Part shown: piece by piece, positions 21,121 through 34,400 of the stretch
Numbering within the stretch: position 1 is the stretch's first letter
How the letters are laid out: every line of letters begins with the position of its first letter
DNA from: Orbilia blumenaviensis
Taxonomy: Eukaryota > Ascomycota > Orbiliomycetes > Orbiliales > Orbiliaceae
Direction of reading: 5' to 3'
Assembly (NCBI GenBank): GCA_036872755.1
Contig: JAVHNS010000012.1
Coordinates: 310,001 to 374,000 of the forward strand
DNA length: 64,000 bases
Program-made: the position numbers and the translations under genes
The notes under the pieces: model-generated
Seen by the model: only the letters and a program-made list of their open reading frames with translations
Database searches by the model: none
Told to the model about the DNA's origin: nothing

Positions 21121-23077
21121 AAGAGTTTTTTTGGGTCCTCTTCTACTGGACTTCGGCATCTTCGCTTCTCTCGTGACACGGCAGCTTTTTTTCCCTATGG
21201 TACTACTATTACCACCGCCACTACTACGTTCCTAGCGACATAATCTTCGGCTGCTAGAACTAGGTTCCCGGATTCACCTTTTTTTTTTTAGACATCACGT
21301 TTCCGGAACCTCCTGACCCTACATGCTTCGGGATCATTTACGACTCTACTCCACTTTCACCAAAAGTTTTTCGTGTCACGACCTTGTATTCTTATCCCGG
21401 GTTTTCCTTTGTTTAACATTGCTTAGGCGTTTTAGCGGCTTCTCTGTATTTCTCCCTCTTTTTTTTTTTGTTCTTATGGGACTTTTCGTTTCTTCACCCT
21501 GGGAGTGTTCCTCCCTTTTTCTCTTTGGGACTTCCTCGTTTCCTTTCGTATTTCACTTTTCCTTACAGGATAAAAACTGGGGATTTACGAATCGAAACAC
21601 CCCCTTCTTCCCTTCGACCTCTCTTTGCTAGACAGACGGATACGAACATCGTCTCTTTTTCCTTTCTCATTCCTCAAAAAAAAGTTTATAGATTCCCACA
21701 CTTTCCTGCCGCTGCAAACCTAAAGAAGACGACATTCTCATAGACTCCTCTTGTACTTTCTGCCAGTTTTTTCTTTCTGGTTTTATACCCTCTCCCATCT
21801 TATAGACAGCTGTTTTCGCGGAGGATATATGTACCAACGGGGTTTATACACAAAAAAACAAATTAAGGCAAGAAAAAAGCTTTAAAAGAGGAGGCTATAT
21901 GGAAAAATATCCAACCGGCATCTTTTTCTTCATCTTCTACTTTTATATTTCTTTCTTCCATGTCTATTTTGCTTGTCTGGTATCTTGATAAAGATACATC
22001 TGTATATAAAAAACCCCCTCTGTACATACACTGTACATATACTCGAAAATTTGCGAAGGAAGAGGAGAATCAGGGGCAGAGAAAGAGGACAGGTGGGGCA
22101 GACGGACAGGCAGGAAAAATTACAATCAAATCCAATACAAACATACCATATTGCCATAATTCTTCTTAATCCTTTCACATGGGAAAAAGATTACTCCATA
22201 TTCAGTAATAGGTCTGTAGACCACCACCACCCACCACCCACCAACCCCTCTCCAACAGCTATTATATTTGGACAGGGTTCCCCGCTACTAGCTACCTACC
22301 TACTATACGATATATATCGATGTGTGTTCACCCAAAGTAATCGATACCCATCTAGTTACTCAGCTGCTACTGCGGGACAGATTCGATAAGTTAAGTTAAG
22401 TTAAGTTAAGCTTAAGGTGCCAGCTGTCAATGCATATGCGCATGCCTTATGCAAGATTTTCTGGAAGAGGGTAAGTTTAAAGGAATTCGGGTTGTATCTT
22501 ATACGAAAAAATTACCTATATTACATTGCTAAAAGTTGCTGCATGCATGCAGCCGGAATAGTAAGGTATGTGTACTAAAGCATCAAACTCACGTGCCCCC
22601 TACCTCAAACAGGAGTGAGCAAAAGATCTCTCTCTCAGCTCAGCTCAGGCCAGCTAAAAGCTCAGCTGAAGCTACCCCTCCCCTGGTCAGCTGGAGCTAA
22701 CTAGGTTACCAATTTATGGGATCAGGTATTTAGCCGCGCGTGAATACCGGGAAAGGTCGGGCCCTTGCTTGGGGGTTGGTTTCCACAACAACGGTAGAGA
22801 GTGGGAGCAAACAATCACCCGAAACGGGTAATTAGACGCCCTTTCTCTCTTTTTCTTTAAGGCCGACAGATTCACGCGAATAATCTATACCTAGTCTCGT
22901 AACCTATACCCAACTTAGTCAACCTATCGACGAGCTTTCCCTATAGCTTTTCGTAGATATCATCGACTTTAAATATCGCCTCAGTTGTAAATAACCACAT
23001 CCATCAACAAAAAAGACATACACACACACACCAAAAAAGTCACAAAGAGAGAAAGAGAAAGAGGGAAGAAGGAAAGG
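21121..23077. other. Intergenic region UPS2-SPC25
   Basis: Two kb between tandem genes: a T/C-rich 3' flank of UPS2, then AT-rich sequence with a pentamer repeat at 22387-22416. The last 80 nt before SPC25 are A/G-rich leader. Nothing coding was recognised. Confidence 0.5.
22387..22416. repeat. TTAAG pentanucleotide repeat
   Basis: Four to five head-to-tail copies of TTAAG, ending in a related CTTAAG palindrome. They lie in the SPC25 upstream region. Confidence 0.85.
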
Positions 23078-23999
23078 ATGACAACGCTAGAAACCGCCGC
23101 CTCAATCCCTCCACACATCGCCGCGCAGCTTCCAAATGTAAACTTCGGCTTCGACGAGCTCAAGGAGCGTATGGCGAAGTTCACGGCGGCGTTCGATGAC
23201 TTTATCGAGAAGCGCAGGGAGAAGGCGCTGGAAGCTCGCACTGCTTTTGCGAGGGATTTGGCTGATTTGACTGGTATGTGTATAATATCCTCCTTTCTAT
23301 TGCTGGTAACTTTTTTTTTTGTTGTTATGGATGGTGACTTGGGACTAACGGGTCGTATCTGTGTGTATAGAGAATCAGAAGACGGTGAAGAAGAATATCG
23401 AACACTATGAACAGGAGGAGATCAAAATCGCTGCCAGTACGTTCCCCTCCCCTCTCTCCCCTCCCAAATACCCGTATTATACATATACTAACTCTATATA
23501 AAAAAAAAAAAAAACAGACACCGAAAAAGAAATCCAAGAAACCGCAGACCTCGAATCCGAAATCGCCACCATAAAATCCGAGCGCTCAACCCGACAATCC
23601 GAAAACGAAACCCTCTCCCTCCAACTCCGCGAACAATCGATCGCAATCCAAAAACGGCGTCAAAAGCTCCTCGAAGAAAAACAAGCGCTAGCAAGCCAAG
23701 CGAACCACAATCAACCTGAACTGGCATTCTGGGAAGACTACCTGGGGTTAAGAATCGAGGGTGCGGGAAGGTTGGATCATGTTAGGTTCATATTCACGGT
23801 TATCGATGAAAGGGATTTGGAAAGGGAGTTTGAAATTGTTTTGAGTGTCGAGAGTAGGGATTATGAGATTATCGGGGCGAGGCCGAAGTTGGATGAGGCT
23901 ACGAAGCAGAAGTGTTTGGATACGTTGAATGAGACGAGGAGTATTGCTAAGTTTTTGAAGATTGTGAGGGAGGAGTTTAGGAAGATTGCGAAGAATTAG
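23078..23999 (+). CDS. SPC25: Kinetochore protein Spc25 (Ndc80 complex)
   Basis: Three exons, 23078-23273, 23371-23436 and 23518-23999; introns 97 and 81 nt (GTATGT/TATAG, GTACGT/ACAG); 247 aa. Residues about 25-155 form a coiled coil (DELKERMAKF through the charged QLREQSIAIQKRRQKLLEEK region). The C-terminal globular domain follows: LAFWEDYLGLRIEG, LDHVRFIFTVIDERD and a final LNETRSIAKFLKIVREEF helix. This is the order and length expected for Spc25, which pairs with Spc24 to anchor the Ndc80 complex to the inner kinetochore. The A-run immediately before the second acceptor is unusual, but the frame leaves no alternative. It is convergent with MRPL9. Confidence 0.93.
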
Positions 24000-24365
24000 A
24001 TGGTGCTATCCTCCTTCTATTCTACTTTCTTACTTTGGAGGGGGGTTAAAGCTGGGCTTTGCTAATGCTCCTTTTTTGTAGCTCTGAGACGCAGCGATGG
24101 TACTTTTTTTGGGTTGAAGTTATCTTAGTTCCTGGCGCATGAGGGTTGATTTCGGCGCATCATCTATCAATCTTACCATTTTCCCACTTCATTCATATCG
24201 TAAATAGGCTATCCAAAAGATAGAGAGAAAAAAAACAGTACGAAATGATATGGTATGAACTAATATATACTCATAGGATAATATCTTACAAGAACGAAAA
24301 ATAAGAAATGGGGCATATGTACTATGTACGAGGAATATATTCCATTTTACATGAAAAGGTATTAT
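24000..24365. other. Convergent intergenic gap SPC25 / MRPL9
   Basis: 366 nt of AT-rich sequence shared by the 3' ends of two convergent genes. There is no coding signal and no clear terminator structure. Confidence 0.6.
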
Positions 24366-25550
24366 TTACGCAGCAGCAGCGGTTGTGGCTTCCGCAGCTT
24401 TCTTCCCTTCCTTAGGTTCCTTTTTATTGGGGTTGTTAACCATGGCTTTCCTGTATGAGGTCGAGATACCGGGTGGATGTGATAGTCTAGCGTCTTGTAT
24501 TGTGACGATTCCATCGATAGGGCCGGGGACACAGCCTGTGGGCGTCATATATCAGTATATATGAGCTTTTATATCATACTATATCGTACTGTATAGCACA
24601 GATATGGAGGGGAATATTACCTTTAACAACAACAGTGTTTAGCTGATTATTGACGTCGAGGACCTTGACGAGCGAGATAGTCACCCGCTCACCACCCATT
24701 CTACCCGCCATGCGCTTGCCTGGCAAGACACGAGAACCACCACCCTGCGACTGACCGGCGGAACCCATGGCTCTGTGCATCAGCGAGTTACCGTGGGATG
24801 CAGGCTGACCTGAGAAGCCGTGTCTTTTCATACCCTATATTTTTGTAAAAAAGATTATGTGTTAGCGGGTGAGCTCTATGCAGTATATATATATATATAG
24901 ATATAAAGGTATGAAGGTGGTAGAGAGAGACATACACCAGCAAACCCCTTTCCCTTACTATTAGCCCTCAAATCCACCAACTGGCCCTTCCTAAACCAAT
25001 TCGCATTTATCAAGCTCCCAGGCTTCATCAACCCTCTCTCATCTCTAATCCTGAACTCCTTCACAACCTGCTTCGGACTAGTCTCGCAAACCGCAAAATG
25101 TCCCAACATCGGCTTCGTCACATTTTTAGGATTACGCTCCCCGGCACCGACTTGTACAGCCCAATAACCATGTTCCTGACGGGTTTTGTTGGTCATGACC
25201 TGGCACCGATCGATCTGTAGGATCGTACATGGGGTTCGGGTACCCTTTGCGTCGAATAAGGCGGTCATTCCCTTTTTGCGGGCGATGACGCCCGTGCGGA
25301 ACGGGTCGCGGCGACGGATCAAAGCTGCCGCTGGGGAGTTTTGGAGAAGCGGGAGGGCGAAGGTGTCCGAGACACCGGCTGCGCCCGGGAGGAGTGTCGG
25401 CCGTGGCAGCTTTCGCGGGGTGACCTGAACGGTGGGGGTTGTGGAGAACGGGCGGCGGGCATCTTTGTTGAATTTGGGTGTTGATACGGTTCTTTTGAGG
25501 GGCCGTAGCAGCAGCAGCAGCGGCTGGCGGCAGGTGGTCACCGCGGACAT
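24366..25550 (-). CDS. MRPL9: Mitochondrial ribosomal protein uL3m (MRPL9/MRPL3)
   Basis: Three exons, 24936-25550, 24621-24834 and 24366-24535; introns 101 and 85 nt; 332 aa. The first 45 residues (MSAVTTCRQPLLLLLRPLKR, then Arg/Ser/Thr-rich sequence without acids) form a mitochondrial targeting presequence. The L3 body follows: RTGVIARKKGMTALFD, TRTPCTILQIDRCQV, a VDLRANSKGKGFAG loop, then across the intron GMKRHGFSGQPASHGNSLMH and GGGSRVLPGKRMAGRMGGER, the hallmark of bacterial-type uL3. It assembles near the peptidyl-transferase centre of the mitochondrial large subunit. The start was placed at the only upstream ATG of the frame. The C-terminal extension is Lys/Ala-rich. It is divergent from CUE5. 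Confidence 0.95.
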
Positions 25551-26288
25551 GACATTCGATTTTTTTTTATATTCCAATTGGGGTTTTGTTGGAGGTTAAA
25601 GTTGAGGTTAGTTTCGGTTCCCGAATTTGCAAATTGAAGATGTTTTGACGGTGTGAGAGTTTTCAGGCTTTTGTGGCTGGTGCTACACTGACCCTCCCAC
25701 CTGTGGCTTGTCAAACGAGGCTGGTGAGATGCTCAATGTGGCTAGTGTATAACTGTGGCTAGTTGAGTATGTGTACATGTGGCTAGTGACGGATGCACCG
25801 CCTGACAGCAGAAGTATAGCATCATGACATGGGATTATATTACGACGGCGCATACGTCGCCCTTTTGCCTGAATGATATAATTATCTTGCGGAAGTCTCT
25901 TTCCTATCATGAGATATAAAACAGCCAAGAGTAACTCTGGTTCGGGTGTTATATATAGCTGTATACCTAGGTACTTAGCTAAAAAAGTACTTAAAAGCAA
26001 GTAGCTCGAGCTCGTAATATAAGCAGCGCCATCATATTGATCTCATCCCCTCCTTCTATGTTAGGTAGCAACTCCCAAGCTTCACCAGCCAACCTTCACT
26101 ACTAAGCTACCCTCTCACTTTCCCATCATCACCCATCAACATCAACATCAACATTATCACCATCATCATCACCGCAGCTTGCCCGACTAAAAATCATTCA
26201 GGAGAATAATATCGTATTTCACAACGCTCGGATCCCAGGCGCATTAGCTTGCAGACCGTTAACAGGCTAGAAATACATCTATCGCATC
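25551..26288. promoter_or_regulatory. Divergent promoter region MRPL9 / CUE5
   Basis: 738 nt between divergent start codons. It contains five copies of TGTGGCT(A/G/T)GT-like decamers (about 25670-25790), all in the same orientation. A TATACCTAGGTAC palindrome near 25962-25974 is one of several in the window. Whether either is a regulatory site is unknown. Confidence 0.5.
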
Positions 26289-28115
26289 ATGAGCGGTCCC
26301 GCCGATAAGGTACTTCTATACACACCTACCCATATACCATCTCCAAATTCACTCCCCAAAAAAAAATAAAAAAAAATAAACTAAACTAACATCTACAAAA
26401 AAAAAACCAGGACGTCCCACCGGTCGTCCCCCCCAAAGAACGCTCCCCATCTCCCGACGATGGCCTCCTCCGCGAGGAACCACTCGAAGAACCCACTCCA
26501 AAACCCCTCAAATCCACCGACGTCCCGACCGTCACCGCCCCTCCCGCTGCATCTCAGACCGTAACTGCCCCTCCGGCAGCGACCGTTGAATCTGTACCAG
26601 ATGATGAAGACAGGAGAAGAGGGGAGGAGGCCCCGCCGCCGAAGCCCCCACGGCCGGTTTCAAAGTTCGAACAGAATGTTGCGACCCTCGCCGAGGCGTT
26701 TCCGGATATTGATGTTGCCGTTATTAAAGCTGTCTTGACGGCTTCGGCGGGTAGAGTCGAGCCTGCGTTTAATGCTTTGCTTGGTATGTTAAAAAAACCC
26801 CGTTCCCCCATACCGCTCTATCCTGTCCTCTATATACTATATAAAGTTATATAGGGTATGGTATACAAAATACATAAGAACTAGTCTAATCAATATGGGT
26901 ATCAGGCATGTCCGACCCCTCCGCCGCCGTCGAAATCGAAGAACCACCCCCGCCACAACCACCCCGCCCCCGCCAATCCCAACCACAGCAGCAACAACAA
27001 CAACAACAACCCCGCGACTTCAGATCCAGCGACCACTACAACCCTGCAAACGTCTACAATGACCAACCACAGCCTAAGACGTCCACTCCGGCGTCCCAAA
27101 TGGAGGCAGACGAGCTATACGCCCGCCAGCTGGCTGAGCACTACGGCGGCCTTCCGCGTGAAAACCGCCAGGGTCGCGGTGGGTATGGGAATTACCCAGA
27201 GCAAGGGCGGAGACAGCATCAGCACCAGCACCAGCAGCAGAGGCAGCAGCAGCAGCATCCACAGGGAGAAGAAGACAGGGAGCGCACTTTCTTTGATGGT
27301 ACTAGACAAACCCCTCTTATCATCTTAAGTATCCAATATACTACTAGTATTATTAATACTAATATATCAAACCAAAACAGACGACCTCCCCGCCATCCGC
27401 GAAAACCTACGAAAGGGCTTCCTAGACACTCAAACCAAATTTAACAAGCTCCTCACCGACTTCAGCAAAAAGATCACAGGCGACGAAGAAGACGAGCAGC
27501 AACAGCAGCAGCATCAGCAGCGACAGCAACAACAGGGCGTCGGAAGAGGAGGTCAACCCCAAGGTCAAGGTCAAGGTCAACGAACACAGCAATACCCACA
27601 GCGATACTCAAGCAGACGTTCCGGCGACGCATACGACGCTGATCCAGAGGTTATACAAGGAGACTTCAGCCATCTCGAATTAAGGGATAATACTAACGAT
27701 GGTACTATCCCTTCTTACGTAATAAAATCTCATAAAGTATAACCACTAACCACCCCCAAAAAAAATAGAACCCCGTCGTCGCCCCCTCGCAAATCCAAAC
27801 CTATTCGATTCCAACCCCACAGCCGCCGGCGGTAACAATAATGGTGCACCCCGCAAAACCGTCGGTTTCGCAGATCAATCCGAAGAAGACCTCTACCGCA
27901 AGCCTACAACCACTACAACATCATCATCGACAACCGCAGCAGGACCAGCTCCTACAACAGGTAGCAAATGGGCTCCATTAGCAACCGTAGATCCGACCCC
28001 AATGTCGAATGATCCCTTCCAATTGGCGGATTCAGACGATGAGCATGATAATATCCAAACTACATCTGCTAAGACGGGCCCGCAGGAGTCTGGGACTAAG
28101 TCTACTGCAAAATAA
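26289..28115 (+). CDS. CUE5: Cue5-like CUE-domain ubiquitin-binding autophagy adaptor
   Basis: Five exons, 26289-26309, 26411-26783, 26906-27298, 27381-27701 and 27769-28115; introns 101, 122, 82 and 67 nt; 484 aa. The first exon encodes only seven residues. A CUE domain lies at about residues 93-135 (VATLAEAFPDIDVAVIKAVL ... VEPAFNALLGMSDP), with the FP and LL motifs that contact ubiquitin. After it come poly-Gln and Gln/Arg-rich stretches (residues about 150-250 and 280-310). Near the C-terminus, KWAPL at about Trp437 fits an Atg8-interacting W-x-x-L motif. In yeast, Cue5 links ubiquitinated aggregates to Atg8. The domain order and a C-terminal AIM support orthology; the poly-Gln is lineage-specific. 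Confidence 0.9.
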
Positions 28116-29253
28116 ATGCATAAAAATCGAAGAAAAAAAAAAGTAAAACAAAAAGAAAACCAATATCTTTTTCTTTTTTTTTTGGTTATATCCCCATTTC
28201 TTGGTCTACTTATTCATTTGGAGGATGCCTGTTCAAGAAATCGATTCTCGATTCTCTATGCTCCTGTTGTTCCTTCTACGCTATGGCCGAAAGAAAGAAA
28301 GACCGGAAGAAATATCCAGTTCGTTAGTTTAAGCAGCTGTAGCAAGCAAAAGCCTCTTAATTCTACCAAGCCCTTTTTTTTTTGTGTCAACCTTTTTTTT
28401 TTTTTTTTCGTTTTTAACTTTGGTGATGCTGTATCTCTCTGTCTGTAGCCATTATGGAAATTTTTTTAAAGAAAAAGAGGAATTCGGATACCAATTTCAT
28501 ACAGGATATGAAACTCACACTCACACTCACACACACTCACATACCAAAAAAAAAGGAAAAAAAAGACCAATTGAATAAATCACATTTCTTAATAAAATCA
28601 AGTAAATAGAAATAGAAATAAGATAAGGTTTGAGTAGAAGACGAAAGTGAAATTTAAAAAAAAAAAAAAAAAAAGTGAGAAGGCAGGTTGTCTGTAAGAT
28701 AGAAATATAATATAGTCCAAAGACTGTAAAAAGAAGATATGCCATTCAACATTTCTGGCACTATACACCTTGCTGGAACGGTCAGTACAGCGACCAAACG
28801 ACATCCGAACATTTGAACCCTCAAACCCCACACTTCAAATATATAAGTACTGCTTACAATAGAACAAATGAGCGGAGGGTGCACAAACGCCATAAACTAT
28901 AGCTACGTCAAAGGGTAGCAAGAAGAAACCCGAAGGAAAAAAGCGAGGTAGATGGGGCAAAAAAGAATTGGGACAGTATTAACAATAAAAAAGGGGTCAT
29001 TTCTCAAAGTTCGTTAATGTACAAGAACAAAAACGCCATGCGCGCTTAAAATTACAGGTGAATTGCTGGGTCGGGGCAGAGGGGGGGTCAAAAAAGTGGG
29101 GGATTATGAAGAGGATGGCCCCGCCCGCATTAACAGTAGCAAATCATATCATCGTTAAAAAAAACAAAAAAAAACTGGGGATTGTGCAAGGGAAAGGCTG
29201 GAGGAGAGGGGGGGGGGGGAGGGACGGGAAGAAGAGAGGAGGGCTACCAGCAA
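28116..29253. other. Convergent intergenic region CUE5 / SGO1
   Basis: 1.1 kb of AT-rich sequence with T runs near 28165-28175 and 28375-28410, a CACTCA repeat near 28517-28540 and an A run at 28657-28675. Frames seen here are T- or A-run artefacts. No gene is recognised. Confidence 0.55.
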
Positions 29254-31458
29254 TTAGACCACCATACTTCTCCTTCTCCTGTCACCCGCCCCACCCCTCT
29301 CATTGTCGACAACGGAGGCCGCAAAATCCACGCTCTTCCTGGGTTTTGCTTCCCCCGTAGTGGCGGTGGCAGAAGCCCCCGTAGCGGCGAGGGTAGCTCG
29401 TCTTCGTCGTCTTTCTTCGATAATATCGCTTGCAGACTTGACGCTAACCGACGCCTTTTCTCCGTCTCGCTTGCTGCTGATTGCTGAGATCCCTGCGAGC
29501 CCCCCAGAGGTCCTCCTCTGGTGACTCCCAAGGGATGTCCTCCTCGCCATGTCGACATCGGCTGCTGAAGAGTCAGCCGTTGTGAAATCGTGGAGATCCT
29601 TCTTGGCTTCTCTCATCCGTGGATCCTTTTCCCAGAGCTTCTCCAGCATCATCTTCTCGTGTTCTCGCTCAGTCATCCTGCTCTTCGATCCCTCACTGTC
29701 ACGCTTCCCATCGTGGTGGATGCTCATCCTGCTAGTCCTCCTCTCGATGTCCTCAACGTTTTCGTCCTCGGCAGTAGAAGTTCTGCGTCTAGATTTGGTA
29801 TTTGTAACGGCATCGACCAAAGCCGGCGTGTCTCTTCTCATCTTCTTGTTCAAAGCCGGAAGGGCATAGTTGACCGCAACTCCTCGAGTTCGGCGACTTC
29901 TTTCTGTTCCAGCGGCCTTTTCTTCAGTCCCAGTGTTTTCAATACCCTGCATAACAATCGGTTTCGATGAAATCCTGCCAGTCGACTTCTTCACAGTATC
30001 CCTATCCCTCGGCGAGGGTTTGTCCTTCTTTACGTATTCGAAGTCCGCAGCCGTAGGTAAGGTTACAGGTGAAATTCCAACGTGAGCGTTAGTAGACTTA
30101 GGTTCTAAGGCACGTCGCGTTTCCACGGGTGGCGCAGGTTCTGGTACAGCAGGTTCCTGAGGTGGTTCGACTTCTTGTTCTTCTTGTTCTTCTTGCTCTT
30201 GCTCTGGTTCTGGTGTCACTGGGTCCCGAACGTGTTCCAAACTCTTTCGCTGGGAAGCCAAATATCGTGATGCATAGCTCAGATCAAGTCTAACAGGCGA
30301 CATTGATTGGCGAGCAAGTCTCTTCGATTGGGCGTCAGCTTCGGATTCCTTAAGTTCCTTCAATATCTCCCTCGTATGTGCCGCTCTCGCAAGTGCTGCT
30401 CTAGACTCTTCTATTTCATCTTCATCTGGTGGTGTCGGTGCTGAAGGACGAACGATATCAATTGGGTTGACCCCTAGTGGCTCTTCAGACGTAATGATCG
30501 CTTCAAGCTTCCTCTTGTGTGGTGATGGCGATGGGGCGGCTTGTTGTTCAACATTGAATGACAATGCCGACACCTTTCCAATAGCTAGAGATTCGGGCTT
30601 GATGCTATCTCTCTTACGTCGAGGTCGAACGTCAAACATAGCAGAGTTGAGTTCTGGCAGTGGGATGTAGTCCTTAATGGGGGAACCTTCTTCGGCAGCT
30701 TTCACGATGGCACTAACATACGGACCAAGGCAAACAAACGGCATTCGTGGTGTGGTAGGCGATAAATTTTCGTGAGCCTCAGGAATATCCTCGGGGATTC
30801 CATCTGGTCTCTCTCGGGTATAGGAACTCGGTTTGATAGCTCTCTTCTCCCGAGTTGCTGTTCCAGTAAAAATAATATATCAGTATTCATTTCGTGGGAA
30901 GCAGGATCTAAAACCAATAACGTACCAACAATTGGGGGTTCCTGGCTGGTAATTTCTTGTTCATTCAAGGACCTTAATAAGTCACCCATCTCCACCAATT
31001 TCGCTTCGAGCAACGTCTTTGCCCTTGAATTGACAGCTGTTGTAGAACAAACATGTTCCCTGAATTTTTGTTGTAGCCTCAAAACTTCGAACTGTAGTCC
31101 AATAACTTCCTTATTCCGGTTGGCGAGTTCATTATTGAGAGCTGCTATAGTTTCTTGTTGGGTAGCATTGGCTCTGTAAGACCAGCACGTTAGAACAACC
31201 GAACTGCCATCCAAAAAGAGAGAAGGGAAAAACAAGTAAACGATAGAGGTGAGACATACCTTGCAAGTTCTCTATTTTGACGTTGATATCGTCGTTTCAC
31301 TAAGCATTCACAGAAGGAAGGCGATAATGTTAGCTAAGATGTTGCCTAGGTGGATGCATGACAACTGAAGGGTGGTTTGATGGTGGTTTTAATGGGGTGC
31401 ACGTACAAGTCTCCATGTCGTCCCAACCTGGCTGGCTGGCATTACTCAACTTCGCCAT
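29254..31458 (-). CDS. SGO1: Shugoshin (centromeric cohesion protector)
   Basis: Four exons, 31407-31458, 31260-31299, 30926-31173 and 29254-30857; introns 107, 86 and 68 nt; 647 aa. The tiny second exon encodes LKRRYQRQNRELAR, the conserved start of the shugoshin N-terminal coiled coil. It continues in exon 3 as ANATQQETIAALNNELANRN and heptads to about residue 85, the PP2A/dimerisation region. At about residues 434-457, RRTRGVAVNYALPALNKKMR is the C-terminal shugoshin basic box, which binds phospho-H2A at centromeres. The middle is Ser/Pro/Glu-rich and disordered, with an acidic EQEEQEEQEV run, and the tail is basic. Both signature motifs at their expected places make the call firm. A second fungal shugoshin paralogue (Sgo2) remains an alternative name. 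Confidence 0.93.
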
Positions 31459-34400
31459 CGTGACAGAGTCGATGTAACTTCCTTTATCATACGATACTCA
31501 CAGACAGGAACACGTAGAGATGATGGTCGATGGGAGTTTTTGATGGCGGAGAATTGAGGAGATTGTCGTGGTGGTGGCCGTGGTGGTCGTGATGGTTGCT
31601 GTTTGATTGTTTTGATCAATGGGATGGTGTGATGAGGGAAGATGGTAAATAAAAAAAATGATGGTTTGTTGGAATCGGCTAAATTGGTCGGAGACGTCGT
31701 GGATTGTTCGATTTTTCCGAAGTCGCGTGTCCAGGGAAGACGGATGAAGATAGATGAATGATGATGACGATAAAAGATGAAGAAGGTCTCAGACGGGGTA
31801 CGATAAAAAATGGGAATCTGATTCTAACTGTGGTGGGAAGAAGCGGTGGATGTTCTGAGACGAATAGAATCCAAAACGGTGTTTGGCAGGCGTGAGGTTG
31901 GGCTGGGCAACTCGGTTCCGGGAATAACAAACACAGTTCCCGATTAGGCTGCCGATGGTTGTCTGTTTTGGGAAGGTGCACCACGTTGGGCGTTTTCGCA
32001 ACACAAAGTGCTCCCACGCTTGTGGTAATTTGGCACTAACAACACAAAAAATGTCGTTGTTCTGATCATCGTCAACACCTCTTCTAGCGAATTCCATACT
32101 CCGTCGACACATCAACGCAGTTACTTCCCCCCTCAATATAGTCTGGTTACAGGGTCAGGGCTACCGTTTCACCCTGGTGGTGAGTTAGTAAATTTCCCTT
32201 TTAGGCCAGAAAAAAAACCTTATTTCGGGAGTGAGCTGCGCATTTTGAAGTCCAAAGTTGTCACATGACCTCACCCCGACCATCTTCAATGTTGTTCACA
32301 ACACAGTCAGCGAATGTCACGTCATGTTCCACAAGCCTGCACCACCATTCTTTCTTCATAACCTTGGTTGTATTCGCACTGTCTCAGATGTGTGTATTAA
32401 AAATTATCCCTTCAAACCGTTACACTGTTGTATGATTCTGTCTAATAGCTCACCCACCTCGTCGGGCCTCCTTACTAATCAATCTAAAACATCCTGCATC
32501 AATGTCTAAGATACTCCAATTGTACAATCCTAAACGAGAATAGACTACCCGGCTGCTATACTCCGACGATAGATATTTCATGTCAGACGCTCGATCAATG
32601 CTCAACGCTTTGAAACATAAATGTAGGATACGGATTAACCCCACCCAATCAAGAAACTGAACCACGTGTCCAGAAATTAATTCATGCTTTCCCAATTGAA
32701 CAAAAAAAAAAAAAAAAAAAAAGAGAGAGATAGAGAGAGAGATTCAAAGGAAAGTCATACACATCTGTAGAAAAGGCTATCACAGGCCCCGATGGGTAGT
32801 ATCAATATCATATGGACATCCGAATCAAAGCTATAACCTTGGGGATTCGCATTATCAGCATCGGCACCATCGGCACCATCATCCTGAGCTACGGCCACCC
32901 CGAAAACCCAGTAGAAGCCTAGGAGCTCAGCAGATATAACATGTCGTGCTTTGCACATGCAAAAGTCCCCGCACAGCACAGTAGCATTTTAAAGCTCCTA
33001 TCCATTCTTTTACTAGTATGGCAACGTAAATATGCGCCTAGGTATACAAAGGCGTATTGAGAAGAAGAAATTTTGTCCGAGGCTGTCTGCCTCGTTAGAA
33101 TCATCCGATCCAAAAGGTGACGAAGTAACGAATCGATAAAAGCGATCTTTCGGCTAGCTATTATTTGGCAGGACGAACGAGCTTACGGCTACTCATGTAG
33201 TATACTAGTAAGTTGGTCTAATTTCAGACCATGGATGTGTACACAAGAAAATTATATCTTCGGCCAACCTGCATGGATCTTGTAGTTCAAGGGTCTCTAC
33301 AGATACCCCCCCACTATCAAGGCGTCTCCGGCGGCGCCGCATCGATTCCTGAGCTTAGCTTGAATTAATTGATCAAAACCTTGATCTTCTCATTATCACG
33401 CTAGTTAATCTGAATTCGCTGACTCGGGCCGTGCCTTGTTTTTCACTTTTTCACTTTTTCTCTCTCTGCCTCGCTCGTATACTAGCCGCATGCGCAATGA
33501 AGAATAAGAGACGGACACTTAAATCCGTAAGAAAAAGGAACAATACATGCGTATGCAGGCAATATCACATCCAATGCACACGTAATTGCAGTTAAAGGTG
33601 TCGTCGAAGTCTAAATTCACGTGCGTAGTATTCCCGGTTCTCATGCCTACCCTTTTAAGCTACTGAGACACTCGTATGCCGTCTAGCTGTCTAATCGGCA
33701 TATCCAATCGGGTGCCAGTTGCAAACCAATTAATATAGCCCCAGAAAAACGGGCACGAAGAATTCCGGTGGCGTTTAGTAGTTAGTGCATGCATTAAAAA
33801 TAAAATAAAAAAAGACACACACACACACACACACACACACCTCGATCGATCAGGTCCCTCGCAAATCTAAAAAGTGGTGGTAATTTTAGGTTCCGCCCGT
33901 TGTGGCAAAAACCCCACAAAGGGTCTCGCGTTGGTGTTTTGCGATGAACTCGAAATATCTAAGGCACCCCTCCTCAAGTGCTCATGAGTCCATCCCGAAG
34001 CCGGCAAAGAAGGAAAAAAGCCCCCGCCCTGCGACGGGAACTCAAGTTCACCGGCATGCATGTATTTTAGTCCTGAGAGGGGGCTCGGCCCCACTCACCA
34101 CAAAATCTAAAAAATCGAATCCGATTACTTCGGAACGAGCTTCAGAATTCAGCATCTAGCCTTGTTTCGAATTGCTGCACGGAAATGACAGCTGCAAACC
34201 TTCTCTCGCTCCTTTCTTCCTTTTTCTGGCCTTTTTTGTTATAACTGGATGCAAATGACGCGACGGTCTCTCCGTCGGCGAGCGGGACGTATGTGTGTAA
34301 CACTTGCAGAAATGGCTTCTCGACATTCGAGTTCAAACGAGTTGGACAATTCAATTGCACATTCCGAACACAAGCTCACACATTACCCCCCCTCCATGCT

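Noticed and set aside
32450..32695. 81-codon minus-strand frame in the SGO1/F-box intergenic region
   Set aside because: No family resemblance, no splice continuation and a length expected by chance.
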